From assembly GCA_022760735.1 (NCBI GenBank), contig JAKELU010000001.1:477274-522162 (forward strand): a stretch of 44,889 nt of DNA, given 5' to 3'. Each line of letters starts with the position of its first letter. The first letter of the stretch is position 1. Below are positions 8,137-17,018 of the stretch, one piece after another. The position numbers and the translations under genes are program-made. The DNA comes from Firmicutes bacterium FC7 (GTDB lineage: Bacteria > Bacillota > Clostridia > Tissierellales > Tissierellaceae). The notes below the pieces were generated by a model that did not search any database, was not told where the DNA came from, and saw only the letters and a list, made by a program, of their open reading frames with translations.

Positions 8137-8814
8137 ATGAATATACTTAATCAATATATAAAATTAGTAGAATTTTTAGGATTAACTCTTGGGCCGGATT
8201 ATGAAATCGTTTTACACGATGTCAGAGGCAATAAAGACTCCATAATTGCTATTGCAAATAGCCACATAACAGGAAGAGGGCTCGGTTCTCCTCTATCCTC
8301 TAAAATTAAGGAATCAATAGAAAAGAAAGAATATCTTAGGAAAGATTTTGAAACTAATTTTAACTCTTTATCGGGTATAACAAATAAGCTGTTAAGGTCT
8401 TCTACCCTATATATTAAAGATAATAATAATGAACTAATAGGAGTCCTTTGTATAAACTTTGATGATTCTAAGTATTCGGAACTAAGCAAGCAAATTATGG
8501 AACTTTGCCATCCTCATGAATTAATAGGTAAAACAAACTTTGAGGCTATTGACGAAATTCAGCCTTTTAATGATACAGAGATACAAAGTCCAAATATTAT
8601 AGATGTAGCAAAAGCCAATATTGAAGCTATACTTCAAGGAAACTCCATACCACCAGATAGATTAACTAAGGATGAAAAAATGAATATAGTAAAGGCTTTA
8701 AATAATAAGGGATTTTTTAAATTAAAAGATAGTGTACAGGTGGTCGCTAAGCTCCTTCATAGCTCTGAAGCTACAATTTACAGGTATTTAAGTAATATAA
8801 AAAAAGACAAATAG
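8137..8814 (+). CDS. YheO-like PAS/HTH transcriptional regulator, probable regulator of tnaA
   Basis: N-terminal YheO-type PAS-like sensor (about residues 1-115; conserved start GPDYEIVLHDVRG and NSHITGRGLGSPL) and a C-terminal helix-turn-helix (about 165-222) with VAKLLHSSEATIYRYLSNIK. This is the architecture of the YheO/DauR-type regulators, several of which are divergent from amino-acid catabolic operons. A perfect AGGAGG stands 7 bases before the ATG. It is divergent from tnaA with 226 bp between starts, so a role as tryptophan-responsive regulator of tnaA and the symporter is the simplest inference. The effector is not visible in the sequence. Confidence 0.85.
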   Translation: MNILNQYIKLVEFLGLTLGPDYEIVLHDVRGNKDSIIAIANSHITGRGLGSPLSSKIKESIEKKEYLRKDFETNFNSLSGITNKLLRSSTLYIKDNNNELIGVLCINFDDSKYSELSKQIMELCHPHELIGKTNFEAIDEIQPFNDTEIQSPNIIDVAKANIEAILQGNSIPPDRLTKDEKMNIVKALNNKGFFKLKDSVQVVAKLLHSSEATIYRYLSNIKKDK

Positions 8815-8877
8815 AAGGTCAATAAAAATTCATAGTAGTCAGTTTAATAATTTTTAAATTATATTATTTAAAAAATT

Positions 8878-8916
8878 AAGATGCGTGGTTCATTAGAATA
8901 TAGAAACACGCATCTT
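8878..8916 (-). terminator. Terminator of the TAXI-TRAP operon
   Basis: Ten-bp stem AAGATGCGTG / CACGCATCTT with a 19-base loop, 12 bases past the permease stop. On the minus strand it is followed by AATTTTTT. In the plus direction the T run is short, so termination of the converging regulator gene is less sure. Confidence 0.7.
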
Positions 8917-8928
8917 TACCTTCTATGA

Positions 8929-10920
8929 CTAAACTGCAAGATTTTTACTCTTTATTCTTTGTTTTTGTAACAAGTATACTCCTATTAGTACAATAAGTCC
9001 AATAGCATCTGTAATTGTACCTGGTTTTAAAAGTAATAACGCAGCTATTCCCATCGGAATTCTTTCATAAACCTTACAGGTGTCAATTAAGTATCCTTCC
9101 ACTGCACTACCAAGACATACAATCCCTAAGATAGCTGATAAAATAATAGGTAATGCTTTTAAAACTGATACAAATTGTATATCTGTACCTACAATATCTC
9201 TTACAAGAATTAAAGTTGGATCCATAGCAAATATATACGGAACTATAAATGCGGCTAGGGCTAATTTAACAGCTTGGAAACCTGTTTTCATAGAGTTTGC
9301 CCCTGCTATTCCAGCACCTGCATATGCAGCCAATGCTACTGGAGGTGTAATGTCAGCTACAACACCAAAATACAATATAAACAAGTGAGCTGCCATTAAA
9401 TTTACATTTAACTTAGTCAAAGCAGGAACAGCCATTGTAGCAAGTACAATATATTTAGCAGTAGTAGGAAGTCCCATACCAAGAATTATTGACGCACACA
9501 TTGTGAATAATAATGTTAAAAGTAGATTTCCACCAGCTACACTTACTATTAATTCAGCTACTCTTAGTCCTAAACCTGTAAGTGTAACTACTCCTACTAT
9601 CATACCTGCACATGCACATGCACATGCCACACCAACAGCACCCTTTGCCCCTGATTCAAGAGCAGCCAATATTTCTTTTAATCCAAATGATTTATCTTTC
9701 TTTGCAAACGAAGCTATCAACCCTATAGCAACACTAAACAGAATTGCATAGAATGCAGATTTTAAAGGCGTATACCCACCAAGCAAGAAGAACACTATTA
9801 TTACCAAAGGTAAAATCATATATCCATCTTTTCTCATAATTTTTCCTGGATTAGGAAGCTCTTCTTTCGGAAGTCCCTTTAAGCCTAGTTTTGAAGCTTC
9901 TAAATGTACCATTGTACCTACTGCAAAATAGTATAGCAAGGCTGGTATTGCTGCTGCAATAATTATTTTATTATATGGTATACCAGTAAATTCTGCCATT
10001 ATAAATGCCGCAGCACCCATTACTGGTGGCATTATTTGTCCTCCAGTTGAAGCAGTAGCCTCTACAGCCCCTGCAAAGTGTGGCTTATATCCACATCTTT
10101 TCATTAGTGGAATAGTAAATGCTCCAGTTGTTACTGTATTTGCAACAGAACTTCCTGATATGGAGCCCATAAATCCACTTGCTACTACTGCAGTCATTGC
10201 AGGACCACTTTTAAAGTGTCCCGTTAATGCATAGGCTATATCTATGAAAAACTTACCTACGCCTGTTTTATCAAGAACTGCTCCAAATAATATAAACATA
10301 AATACAAAGGTTGAAGATACACCTAGAGGAATGCCCATTATCCCTTCAAGTCCTAAATACATATGGGATACAATTCTCTCTATAGAAAAACCTCTATGAG
10401 CTAGTAGACCTGGTAAATATGGACCAAAGTAAGCATATGCTAAGAAAATAATTGCAACTATTGGAAGAGCTGCACCTACTACTCTTCTAGCAATTTCCAA
10501 AGTTAACAAAATTGCTAATATACCAAATATAAGGTCTATACTACTTACACTACCTGCCTTTAGAGCAATCTGTTCATTAAACACAAATAAATAGCCAAAT
10601 ACTACAACTACTAATCCGATGAACACATAATCTAAAGGTGAAACCTTGTCTTTTTTAGATTTACTGCTTCCAGGATAGAATAGAAAACCTAAAACAAAAG
10701 CAAAAATAACGTGTAAGGATCTTTGTTTTGCTGACAACAGTGTACCAAAGCCAGCTGTCCAAAGATGGAATATAGACATCAAAATTGCTATAATAGCAGC
10801 TATTTTCCCTACATTACCCTTTAACTTTCTTAAACTAGATGTCTCCTTGTCAAACTCCTCCATAAGTTTGTCGACATCTAATGCGACATCGGATTCAGTA
10901 ATATTTTTTCTATCAGCCAT
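8929..10920 (-). CDS. TRAP transporter fused permease (DctQ-DctM), TAXI type
   Basis: A secondary transporter membrane subunit that works with the TAXI binding protein encoded two genes upstream, importing an organic acid with a Na+ or H+ gradient. At 663 residues it is a fusion: a short N-terminal region with small-subunit-like helices (about 45-150), then the large DctM-like domain with GSISGSSVANTVTTGAFTIP and ILGMGLPTTAKYIV, the two re-entrant loop signatures. The start is ATG at 10920 with AGGGAGGG upstream; it overlaps the end of the DUF1850 gene by 43 bp, so translation is probably coupled. TAXI systems often carry glutamate or dicarboxylates; the substrate here is not determinable. 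Confidence 0.93.
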   Translation of the reverse strand: MADRKNITESDVALDVDKLMEEFDKETSSLRKLKGNVGKIAAIIAILMSIFHLWTAGFGTLLSAKQRSLHVIFAFVLGFLFYPGSSKSKKDKVSPLDYVFIGLVVVVFGYLFVFNEQIALKAGSVSSIDLIFGILAILLTLEIARRVVGAALPIVAIIFLAYAYFGPYLPGLLAHRGFSIERIVSHMYLGLEGIMGIPLGVSSTFVFMFILFGAVLDKTGVGKFFIDIAYALTGHFKSGPAMTAVVASGFMGSISGSSVANTVTTGAFTIPLMKRCGYKPHFAGAVEATASTGGQIMPPVMGAAAFIMAEFTGIPYNKIIIAAAIPALLYYFAVGTMVHLEASKLGLKGLPKEELPNPGKIMRKDGYMILPLVIIVFFLLGGYTPLKSAFYAILFSVAIGLIASFAKKDKSFGLKEILAALESGAKGAVGVACACACAGMIVGVVTLTGLGLRVAELIVSVAGGNLLLTLLFTMCASIILGMGLPTTAKYIVLATMAVPALTKLNVNLMAAHLFILYFGVVADITPPVALAAYAGAGIAGANSMKTGFQAVKLALAAFIVPYIFAMDPTLILVRDIVGTDIQFVSVLKALPIILSAILGIVCLGSAVEGYLIDTCKVYERIPMGIAALLLLKPGTITDAIGLIVLIGVYLLQKQRIKSKNLAV

Positions 10921-11474
10921 TTTAAGCCCTCCCTCGTGAAATACTTAAATGCGGATATTTTATCGCATTCTAGCTTTACGCCTTCCCTAGGTTGACTAAA
11001 ATCAAGAAACTTGTACTCTTTCCCATTAATCAATATAGAATGATTTGCTCTTACTGCTCCGGTTCTATAAACTAAGTTCTCCACAACTTCATTTATATCA
11101 TATATCCTAAAGCCATCTTCTGTAACTTCAAACTTATACTCTGTTGTTGCAGGAAGCCCTGCTCCATATGATTTAAAATATGTATCTGTAAGTTTGATCC
11201 TTCCGTTTTCTATTTGATATATTTCAGATACTTTTGTTAGTTCTACAGAATGTGTATATGCTATTGTAAAAATTTCCCCATCGGAGATTTTCCATGACTT
11301 TAAATACTGATTATTTCTAAAATCCCTAGCTATTAGTACATCAATAGGTATTAAGTTTAATAATATAAATGAAATCAATAATGGTAGTAAAATTATTTTA
11401 AATATATTAGGGAAGGTATTGAGTAAACCAATACCTTCTCCATTAAAACTATATTTATTTAACGCCTTTTTCAT
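10878..11474 (-). CDS. DUF1850 domain protein of the TAXI-TRAP operon
   Basis: A DUF1850 protein, a family that goes with TAXI-type TRAP transporters. Visible features are one N-terminal membrane helix (about residues 18-40 from this start) and a predicted extracytoplasmic beta-rich domain with YTHSVELTKVSEIYQI, SYGAGLPATTEY and FLDFSQPREGVKL, all typical. The start is uncertain: the frame is open to 11504, and the ATG at 11474 lies inside the upstream binding-protein gene with only a weak RBS. An ATT start after GGAGAAGGT near 11434 cannot be excluded. The gene overlaps both neighbours, so translational coupling is likely. Function unknown; possibly docking between binding protein and permease. 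Confidence 0.78.
   Translation of the reverse strand: MKKALNKYSFNGEGIGLLNTFPNIFKIILLPLLISFILLNLIPIDVLIARDFRNNQYLKSWKISDGEIFTIAYTHSVELTKVSEIYQIENGRIKLTDTYFKSYGAGLPATTEYKFEVTEDGFRIYDINEVVENLVYRTGAVRANHSILINGKEYKFLDFSQPREGVKLECDKISAFKYFTREGLKWLIEKILLNPMSH
11412..11438 (-). promoter_or_regulatory. Stem-loop just after the TAXI binding-protein gene
   Basis: Perfect 10-bp stem GAAGGTATTG / CAATACCTTC with a 7-base loop, 16 bases downstream of the binding-protein stop and inside the 5' end of the DUF1850 frame. No T run. It fits the pattern of stem-loops that leave more binding-protein message than permease message. Confidence 0.55.
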
Positions 11475-12438
11475 TGTAATAACGTTGAGCACCAGGGTGA
11501 ACATCTATAGGCATACCAGCTAGTGCAGTTTCTAATTTAATGTCATTTCCTCTATCATGGGTATCTATAATTACTTGTCTTTGTTCAAACAGTTGTTTTG
11601 TCATATTATATACCAAATCTTCATCTAAATCTTCTGGTACAACTAACATTGCCATTACTGCTGGAGTTATAACGTCTGTAGTTTGTCCTTTATAGCTATT
11701 TGCAGGTATAGTAACTTCTGTGTAGAATGGATATTTCTCGATTAATGATGAAATCTTTGATGATTCAACAGGTACAACAACTATATCCGCAGTTTGAGTT
11801 ACTTCAGTAACAGCTGAAGTTGGAACAGCTGCAGTGACAAATGCAGCGTCAATCTGTTTATCCTTTAATTGGTCAGCTGCCTCAGCAAATGATAGATAAT
11901 CTGCTTTACCCAAATCATTATAAGTAATATTATGTTCAGCTAATATTTGTCTAGCGTTAACTTCTGTACCAGATCCAGGAGCTCCTACTGCAACTTTTTT
12001 ACCTTTTAAGTCTTCAACTGATTTAATACCTGAATCTTTAGTTGCGATTATTTGAACAACTTCTGGATAAAGCATTGCCATACCACGAATATTAGTAATT
12101 TTATCTTTGTCAGCAAAAGACTCAGTTCCAGTCCAAGCGTAGTATGTTACGTCATTTTGTACAAATGCTACTTCTGTTTCTCCTGAAGATACTAGCCCGA
12201 TATTTTCAACTGAAGCACCAGTAGATTGAGCGTTAGCAGTTACTCCTTCTATGTGTTCATTAAATATTTTAGCCATTGCTCCACCAAGTGGATAATATGT
12301 ACCACCGGTACCACCAGTTGCAATATTAACAAATACGTTTTTGCCTCCTGTAGTAGTAGATCCGCCACCACTACAACCTGCTAGTAATGACATAACCATC
12401 ACTAATACCATCATTGTTGATAACGCTTTTTTCTTCAA
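11455..12438 (-). CDS. TAXI-family TRAP transporter solute-binding lipoprotein
   Basis: The extracytoplasmic substrate-binding protein of the TRAP system. It has a signal peptide with lipobox LAGC (Cys22), then the TAXI signature NIATGGTGGTYYPLGGAMAKI, and later GLVSSGETEVAFVQND and VAVGAPGSGTEVNA. Length (327) is normal for TAXI proteins. The start codon is TTG, with AGGAGGG 6-7 bases upstream; no ATG fits better. It is the first gene of a three-gene operon (binding protein, DUF1850, permease). Confidence 0.92.
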   Translation of the reverse strand: MKKKALSTMMVLVMVMSLLAGCSGGGSTTTGGKNVFVNIATGGTGGTYYPLGGAMAKIFNEHIEGVTANAQSTGASVENIGLVSSGETEVAFVQNDVTYYAWTGTESFADKDKITNIRGMAMLYPEVVQIIATKDSGIKSVEDLKGKKVAVGAPGSGTEVNARQILAEHNITYNDLGKADYLSFAEAADQLKDKQIDAAFVTAAVPTSAVTEVTQTADIVVVPVESSKISSLIEKYPFYTEVTIPANSYKGQTTDVITPAVMAMLVVPEDLDEDLVYNMTKQLFEQRQVIIDTHDRGNDIKLETALAGMPIDVHPGAQRYYNEKGVK

Positions 12439-12569
12439 AATAATCCCTCCTAATTTTAATTAATTACATTAGATACTCATTCTTGATGTGATTAATTAAA
12501 TGTCGGAATATCTTATTACTATTATACTATAAAGCAAATAAATAAACTGTCTTTGTTTGTCGAAAAATT

Positions 12570-12595
12570 ATGCCAACAGAAATTTCTGTTGGCAT
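12570..12595 (-). terminator. Terminator of serS
   Basis: Perfect 26-base palindrome (13-bp arms ATGCCAACAGAAA and its complement), 22 bases past the serS stop and followed on the minus strand by TAATTTTTC. Confidence 0.85.
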
Positions 12596-12617
12596 TTAAT
12601 TCATTTTTCAGATTTAA

Positions 12618-13904
<1,287 letters not shown>

Positions 13905-13910
13905 TTACTA

Positions 13911-13940
13911 CACAATTTTCACAATTCTAAGTTCACAATT
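13911..13940. repeat. Three short TTCACAATT copies in the serS 5' UTR
   Basis: CACAATT at 13911-13917 and TTCACAATT at 13918-13926 and 13932-13940, between the T-box terminator and serS. The same word bounds the inverted-repeat element at 20976-21136. It is probably debris of the same repeat family. Confidence 0.4.
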
Positions 13941-14026
13941 ATAGGAACCACATAAATTTGTTGCTCATTGCATAAAAACAACCATCAATTTGTTGGATTA
14001 ATCACTTACAAATTGGTTAGCTAATT

Positions 14027-14225
14027 AAAAAACTCCCGTCCCTAAATCAAGGGACGAGAGTTAACCCGCGTTGCCACCCTAGTTAGCCTAAAAAGGCTCA
14101 CTCAAAGAATAATAGCTCTGGGACGGATTCAATAACAAGACTTATCAGTTCACACCACCCACTGACTCTCTTAAAAGCTTAATTATTTACTACTTCCCTT
14201 CTCAGCTTTATATTTAATTTACGTG
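14027..14225 (-). promoter_or_regulatory. T-box leader controlling serS
   Basis: Reading the minus strand: stem I region with GAGAAGGGAAGTAGTAA and the GGTGGTGTGAAC apical part, a candidate specifier TCC (Ser, complement of 14125-14127) in GAATCCG, the T-box core AGGGTGGCAACGCGGGT (complement of 14064-14080), and a terminator AACTCTCGTCCC / GGGACGGGAGTT followed by a T run. The TGGC of the core pairs with tRNA ends GCCA, and the tRNA-Ser in this window indeed has discriminator G. Uncharged tRNA-Ser would favour the antiterminator. The T-box class is certain; the exact specifier is my reading of the loop. Confidence 0.92.
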
Positions 14226-14241
14226 AAAAAATATTAACCTA

Positions 14242-14269
14242 ATTATAGCATAAATTATACTGAAGTCAA
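14242..14269 (-). promoter_or_regulatory. Sigma-A promoter of the serS T-box transcript
   Basis: Minus strand TTGACT (complement of 14264-14269), 16-base spacer, consensus TATAAT (complement of 14242-14247), just upstream of the T-box. The remaining DNA from 14270 to 14426, up to the stop of the EIIC-like gene, shows no clear gene or hairpin. Confidence 0.75.
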
Positions 14270-14426
14270 GTAAATAAATCATTGTTTTTCAATGAATTTA
14301 CACTGCTTTGGTTTGTTATTGCATAAAAGTTAGTTATTAAATCCTCCATATGTTTAATTAATTCTTCACCTGCTAACAAAGTGATATTGATAAAAATTCT
14401 CATAATTTATTGCCCATAAAATACCA

Positions 14427-15449
14427 TCAAATCTTCATATCGCCATTTTTAATTAAGCCTCTATTTCTCATCCATTCAGATACAGAATAAGATATTACTG
14501 CTGGAAGAATAAAATGCATAAGAAATATCAGTATAAAGGTTCTCGGACTTGCACCCATAGTATCCACCATTGCAAATTGACCAACAAGACCGCTAGTCCC
14601 CATACCAGCACCTATACTATTGCTGGTCATCTTAAAAACATAGGATGAAATTGGTCCTAATATTGCTGATGAAACAATGGCCGGCATCCATATTAATGGA
14701 TTCCTAACTATATTGGATATTTGAAGCATTGAAGTTCCTAGGCCCTGAGCTATAAGACCACCAATTCCATTTTCCCTATAGGATGCTACTGCAAATCCTA
14801 TCATATTTGCTGCACAACCAACTGTGGCAGCTCCAGCAGCCAGGCCTGATAATTTCAAGGAGATAGCTAAAGCTGCAGAACTTATAGGAAGCGTTAGGAC
14901 AATACCCATTATTACAGAAACTATGATTCCCATAGGTATAGGATGTAGCTCAGTTGCCATATTTATGAAATTTCCAATATAGGTCATAAAGTATGTAATA
15001 TATGGTCCAACGTAATTTCCTACTAGACCTCCAACAATAATTGTTGAACTAGGTACTAGTACTATATCTAGCTTGGTTTTTCCACTGATAATTTTTGAAA
15101 ATTCAGCTCCTGCTAGTGCTGCAATAAAAGCCCCTACTGGTTCACCAGTATTAAGTATGGCAGTTGCACCATCAAAGGATATGCTACCTGCCCCAATTGT
15201 ACCTGCCACTACAGATGCAAATATTCCTAAACCAGGTGCACCAACACTATATCCAACACCAGCGCCTATGGCAGGTCCCATTAATTTTTGTGCAATATTA
15301 CCAAAGGAAATTAAGATAGGCACTCCTAGTAAAGATCCAACTTGTTTTATAATCAATCCTATTAACAAAGATGAAAATAATCCGTGAGCCATACCGTTTA
15401 GGACCCTTACAATATAGTCTTGTATTCCACTATTACTTTTCTTAGTCAT
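14427..15449 (-). CDS. PTS EIIC-like membrane protein (PTS_EIIC_2 type) coupled to niaR
   Basis: A polytopic membrane protein of about 340 residues with 8-10 hydrophobic segments and many Gly-rich turns (GPAIGAGVGYSVGAPGLGIFASVVAGTIGAGSI). It resembles the PTS_EIIC_2 family, often annotated as PTS sugar transporter subunit IIC, although no EIIA, EIIB or phosphoryl-carrier gene is nearby. The frame opens at 15476, inside niaR, but ATG 15449 has AGAGGTG at the right distance and gives MTKKSNSGIQDY. It follows the niaR stop by 10 bases, so the two are one operon. A niacin-related transport role is suggested by that pairing only. No terminator is evident downstream. Confidence 0.78.
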   Translation of the reverse strand: MTKKSNSGIQDYIVRVLNGMAHGLFSSLLIGLIIKQVGSLLGVPILISFGNIAQKLMGPAIGAGVGYSVGAPGLGIFASVVAGTIGAGSISFDGATAILNTGEPVGAFIAALAGAEFSKIISGKTKLDIVLVPSSTIIVGGLVGNYVGPYITYFMTYIGNFINMATELHPIPMGIIVSVIMGIVLTLPISSAALAISLKLSGLAAGAATVGCAANMIGFAVASYRENGIGGLIAQGLGTSMLQISNIVRNPLIWMPAIVSSAILGPISSYVFKMTSNSIGAGMGTSGLVGQFAMVDTMGASPRTFILIFLMHFILPAVISYSVSEWMRNRGLIKNGDMKI

Positions 15450-15459
15450 TTTGCACCTC

Positions 15460-15984
15460 TTATTCTTCAGTAACAAGATAGTTTTTATTCTCTAAAGCCT
15501 TTTTGATTCTTTCGTACGTTTCTTCATCCTTCACCTCAATAGTATGCAGATGAAGTCCCTGAGTCAATGAGGATAAAGGCTCTGCATTAGTTAAATTGAT
15601 ACTTTTAATAAATTCACTTACTTCATGTCTAGATTCTATATTTAATGGACTTTTTATTTCACCATATAGGGGATGATCTACAATAACGTCCAATATTTTA
15701 CCACCTAAATCTACTATTGTATTTAATTCCTCCTCCATTTGAGATATACCAATATGGTTACATACTATTTTCTTTTTAAAATTTTTTTGATCTATATTTT
15801 TAGGTATAATATAACCTTGTGCAGTTGCAAGGATATTTATTCCTCTAGCCCTTAAAATTGCAATATCTTGTACTATTACTTGTCTTGTAACTCCAAATTT
15901 CTCAGCCAACTCTGTTCCTTTTACTGGTAAATCTATATCTCGTAATATCTCTAAAATAGCCTCTCTTCTTTTAATAGTATCCAA
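15460..15984 (-). CDS. niaR: NiaR/YrxA-type niacin-responsive repressor (HTH-3H)
   Basis: An N-terminal winged helix (residues 1-60; TELAEKFGVTRQVIVQDIAILRARG) and a C-terminal 3H domain (about 75-170) named for conserved histidines, seen here in VCNHIGI, VDHPLYGEI and QGLHLHT. This is the architecture of B. subtilis NiaR (YrxA), which represses NAD-synthesis and niacin-transport genes when nicotinate is plentiful. The start is TTG at 15984, 5 bases after GAGGTG. Length 174 is typical. It is cotranscribed with the EIIC-like gene and could repress that operon; the TATATC / GATATA dyad at 16021-16041 next to a TATAAT box is a weak operator candidate. Confidence 0.88.
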   Translation of the reverse strand: MDTIKRREAILEILRDIDLPVKGTELAEKFGVTRQVIVQDIAILRARGINILATAQGYIIPKNIDQKNFKKKIVCNHIGISQMEEELNTIVDLGGKILDVIVDHPLYGEIKSPLNIESRHEVSEFIKSINLTNAEPLSSLTQGLHLHTIEVKDEETYERIKKALENKNYLVTEE

Positions 15985-16110
15985 ACAATCACCTCAATTA
16001 TAATTGTTTTTTAAGATAATTATATCATATTGGAAGATATAGAAACTTATAAAGATGGATGGATTTCATATTTTTGTAAGTATTATATATACATTGGATA
16101 TACGTAATTG

Positions 16111-16138
16111 TTGACTTATGTCACAGATATGATACAAT
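16111..16138 (+). promoter_or_regulatory. Sigma-A promoter of murI
   Basis: TTGACT (16111-16116), 16-base spacer, TACAAT (16133-16138), about 60 bases before the murI start. Confidence 0.6.
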
Positions 16139-16200
16139 AAATTTAATTTTAGTTGTGTGTTTAACCATTTGCAATCTAACTAATCTAGGGGGTTACATAT

Positions 16201-17001
16201 ATGAGTAAAAGCATAGGAGTTTTAGATTCAGGTATTGGTGGACTTACTGTTGTAAGCGCATTGCAAAAACAATTGCCAGGTGAGGATATCGTTTACTTTG
16301 GCGATAATAAGAACTGTCCTTATGGAAATAGAAGTGCAGAGGAAATCCTTTCCTTAACTATGGACATGCTAGATTTTATGAAGAGCAAGGATGTAAAAAT
16401 AGTAGCAATTGCTTGTAATACAATATCTACGTTAATAGATTCTTATAAGGATAAATACGATTTCCCAATAATAGACATTATTAGCCCAACTGTAGACCAT
16501 ATTATTAAAATGGATACATATAATGTTGGAATTATAGGAACTGAATTTACAATAAAAACAGGGACATATCAAAAAATGTTATTAGAAAAAAATCCTGACA
16601 TTAGAATTATAGGTGAAGGTAGTAAGTCACTCGCAGGTCTCGTTGATGCGGGAAAATTTGATGATCCAGAAACTAGAGAAGTAATTCAAACTCATATAAA
16701 TAATATGATGGAAAAAGGGGATATATATAATTTAGTTTTAGCTTGTACTCATTATCCAATAGTGGAAGACGTATTCCTAGATATAGCTCCTGAGTTAAAA
16801 TTAATCAATCCCGCTTTCCAACAGGCTAAAGCCATTAGAGAACATCTTTATCAAAATAATTTGTTAAGTAATAAAGAAGTGGGGACATTAGAAATATACT
16901 CATCAGGAGATACCAATGTCTATACTAAAGTAATAGAAAAACTTAATTTAAAGAATATAAAAAGTATAAACACTGTAGACCCAAAAAAAGCTGCTATATA
17001 A
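16201..17001 (+). CDS. murI: Glutamate racemase
   Basis: Supplies D-glutamate for peptidoglycan. The two catalytic cysteines are Cys72 in ACNT and Cys182 in ACTHYP; Asp9 in LDSGIGGLTV and the FGDNKNCPYGNRS segment complete the active site. Length 266 is normal. GGGGG lies 7 bases before the ATG. The last codons form the left arm of its own terminator. It is one of the few plus-strand genes and is convergent with the DnaI-like gene. Confidence 0.97.
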   Translation: MSKSIGVLDSGIGGLTVVSALQKQLPGEDIVYFGDNKNCPYGNRSAEEILSLTMDMLDFMKSKDVKIVAIACNTISTLIDSYKDKYDFPIIDIISPTVDHIIKMDTYNVGIIGTEFTIKTGTYQKMLLEKNPDIRIIGEGSKSLAGLVDAGKFDDPETREVIQTHINNMMEKGDIYNLVLACTHYPIVEDVFLDIAPELKLINPAFQQAKAIREHLYQNNLLSNKEVGTLEIYSSGDTNVYTKVIEKLNLKNIKSINTVDPKKAAI

Positions 17002-17014
17002 TTGCAGCTTTTTT
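16984..17014 (+). terminator. Terminator overlapping the end of murI
   Basis: Eleven-bp stem AAAAAAGCTGC / GCAGCTTTTTT. The left arm and loop hold the last murI codons and stop. It is symmetrical, so it may also serve the converging minus-strand gene. Confidence 0.85.
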
Positions 17015-17018
17015 CATA

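Noticed and set aside
14266-14403. Minus-strand open frame of 45 codons between the EIIC-like gene and the serS promoter
   Set aside because: No ribosome binding site, its stop lies in the serS -35 box, and I recognise no homology. It is probably chance or relic sequence.
15993-16041. Possible NiaR operator as the TATATC / GATATA dyad
   Set aside because: The arms are only 6 bases of pure A/T-rich sequence with a 9-base gap. I mention it under niaR but do not list it as a site.
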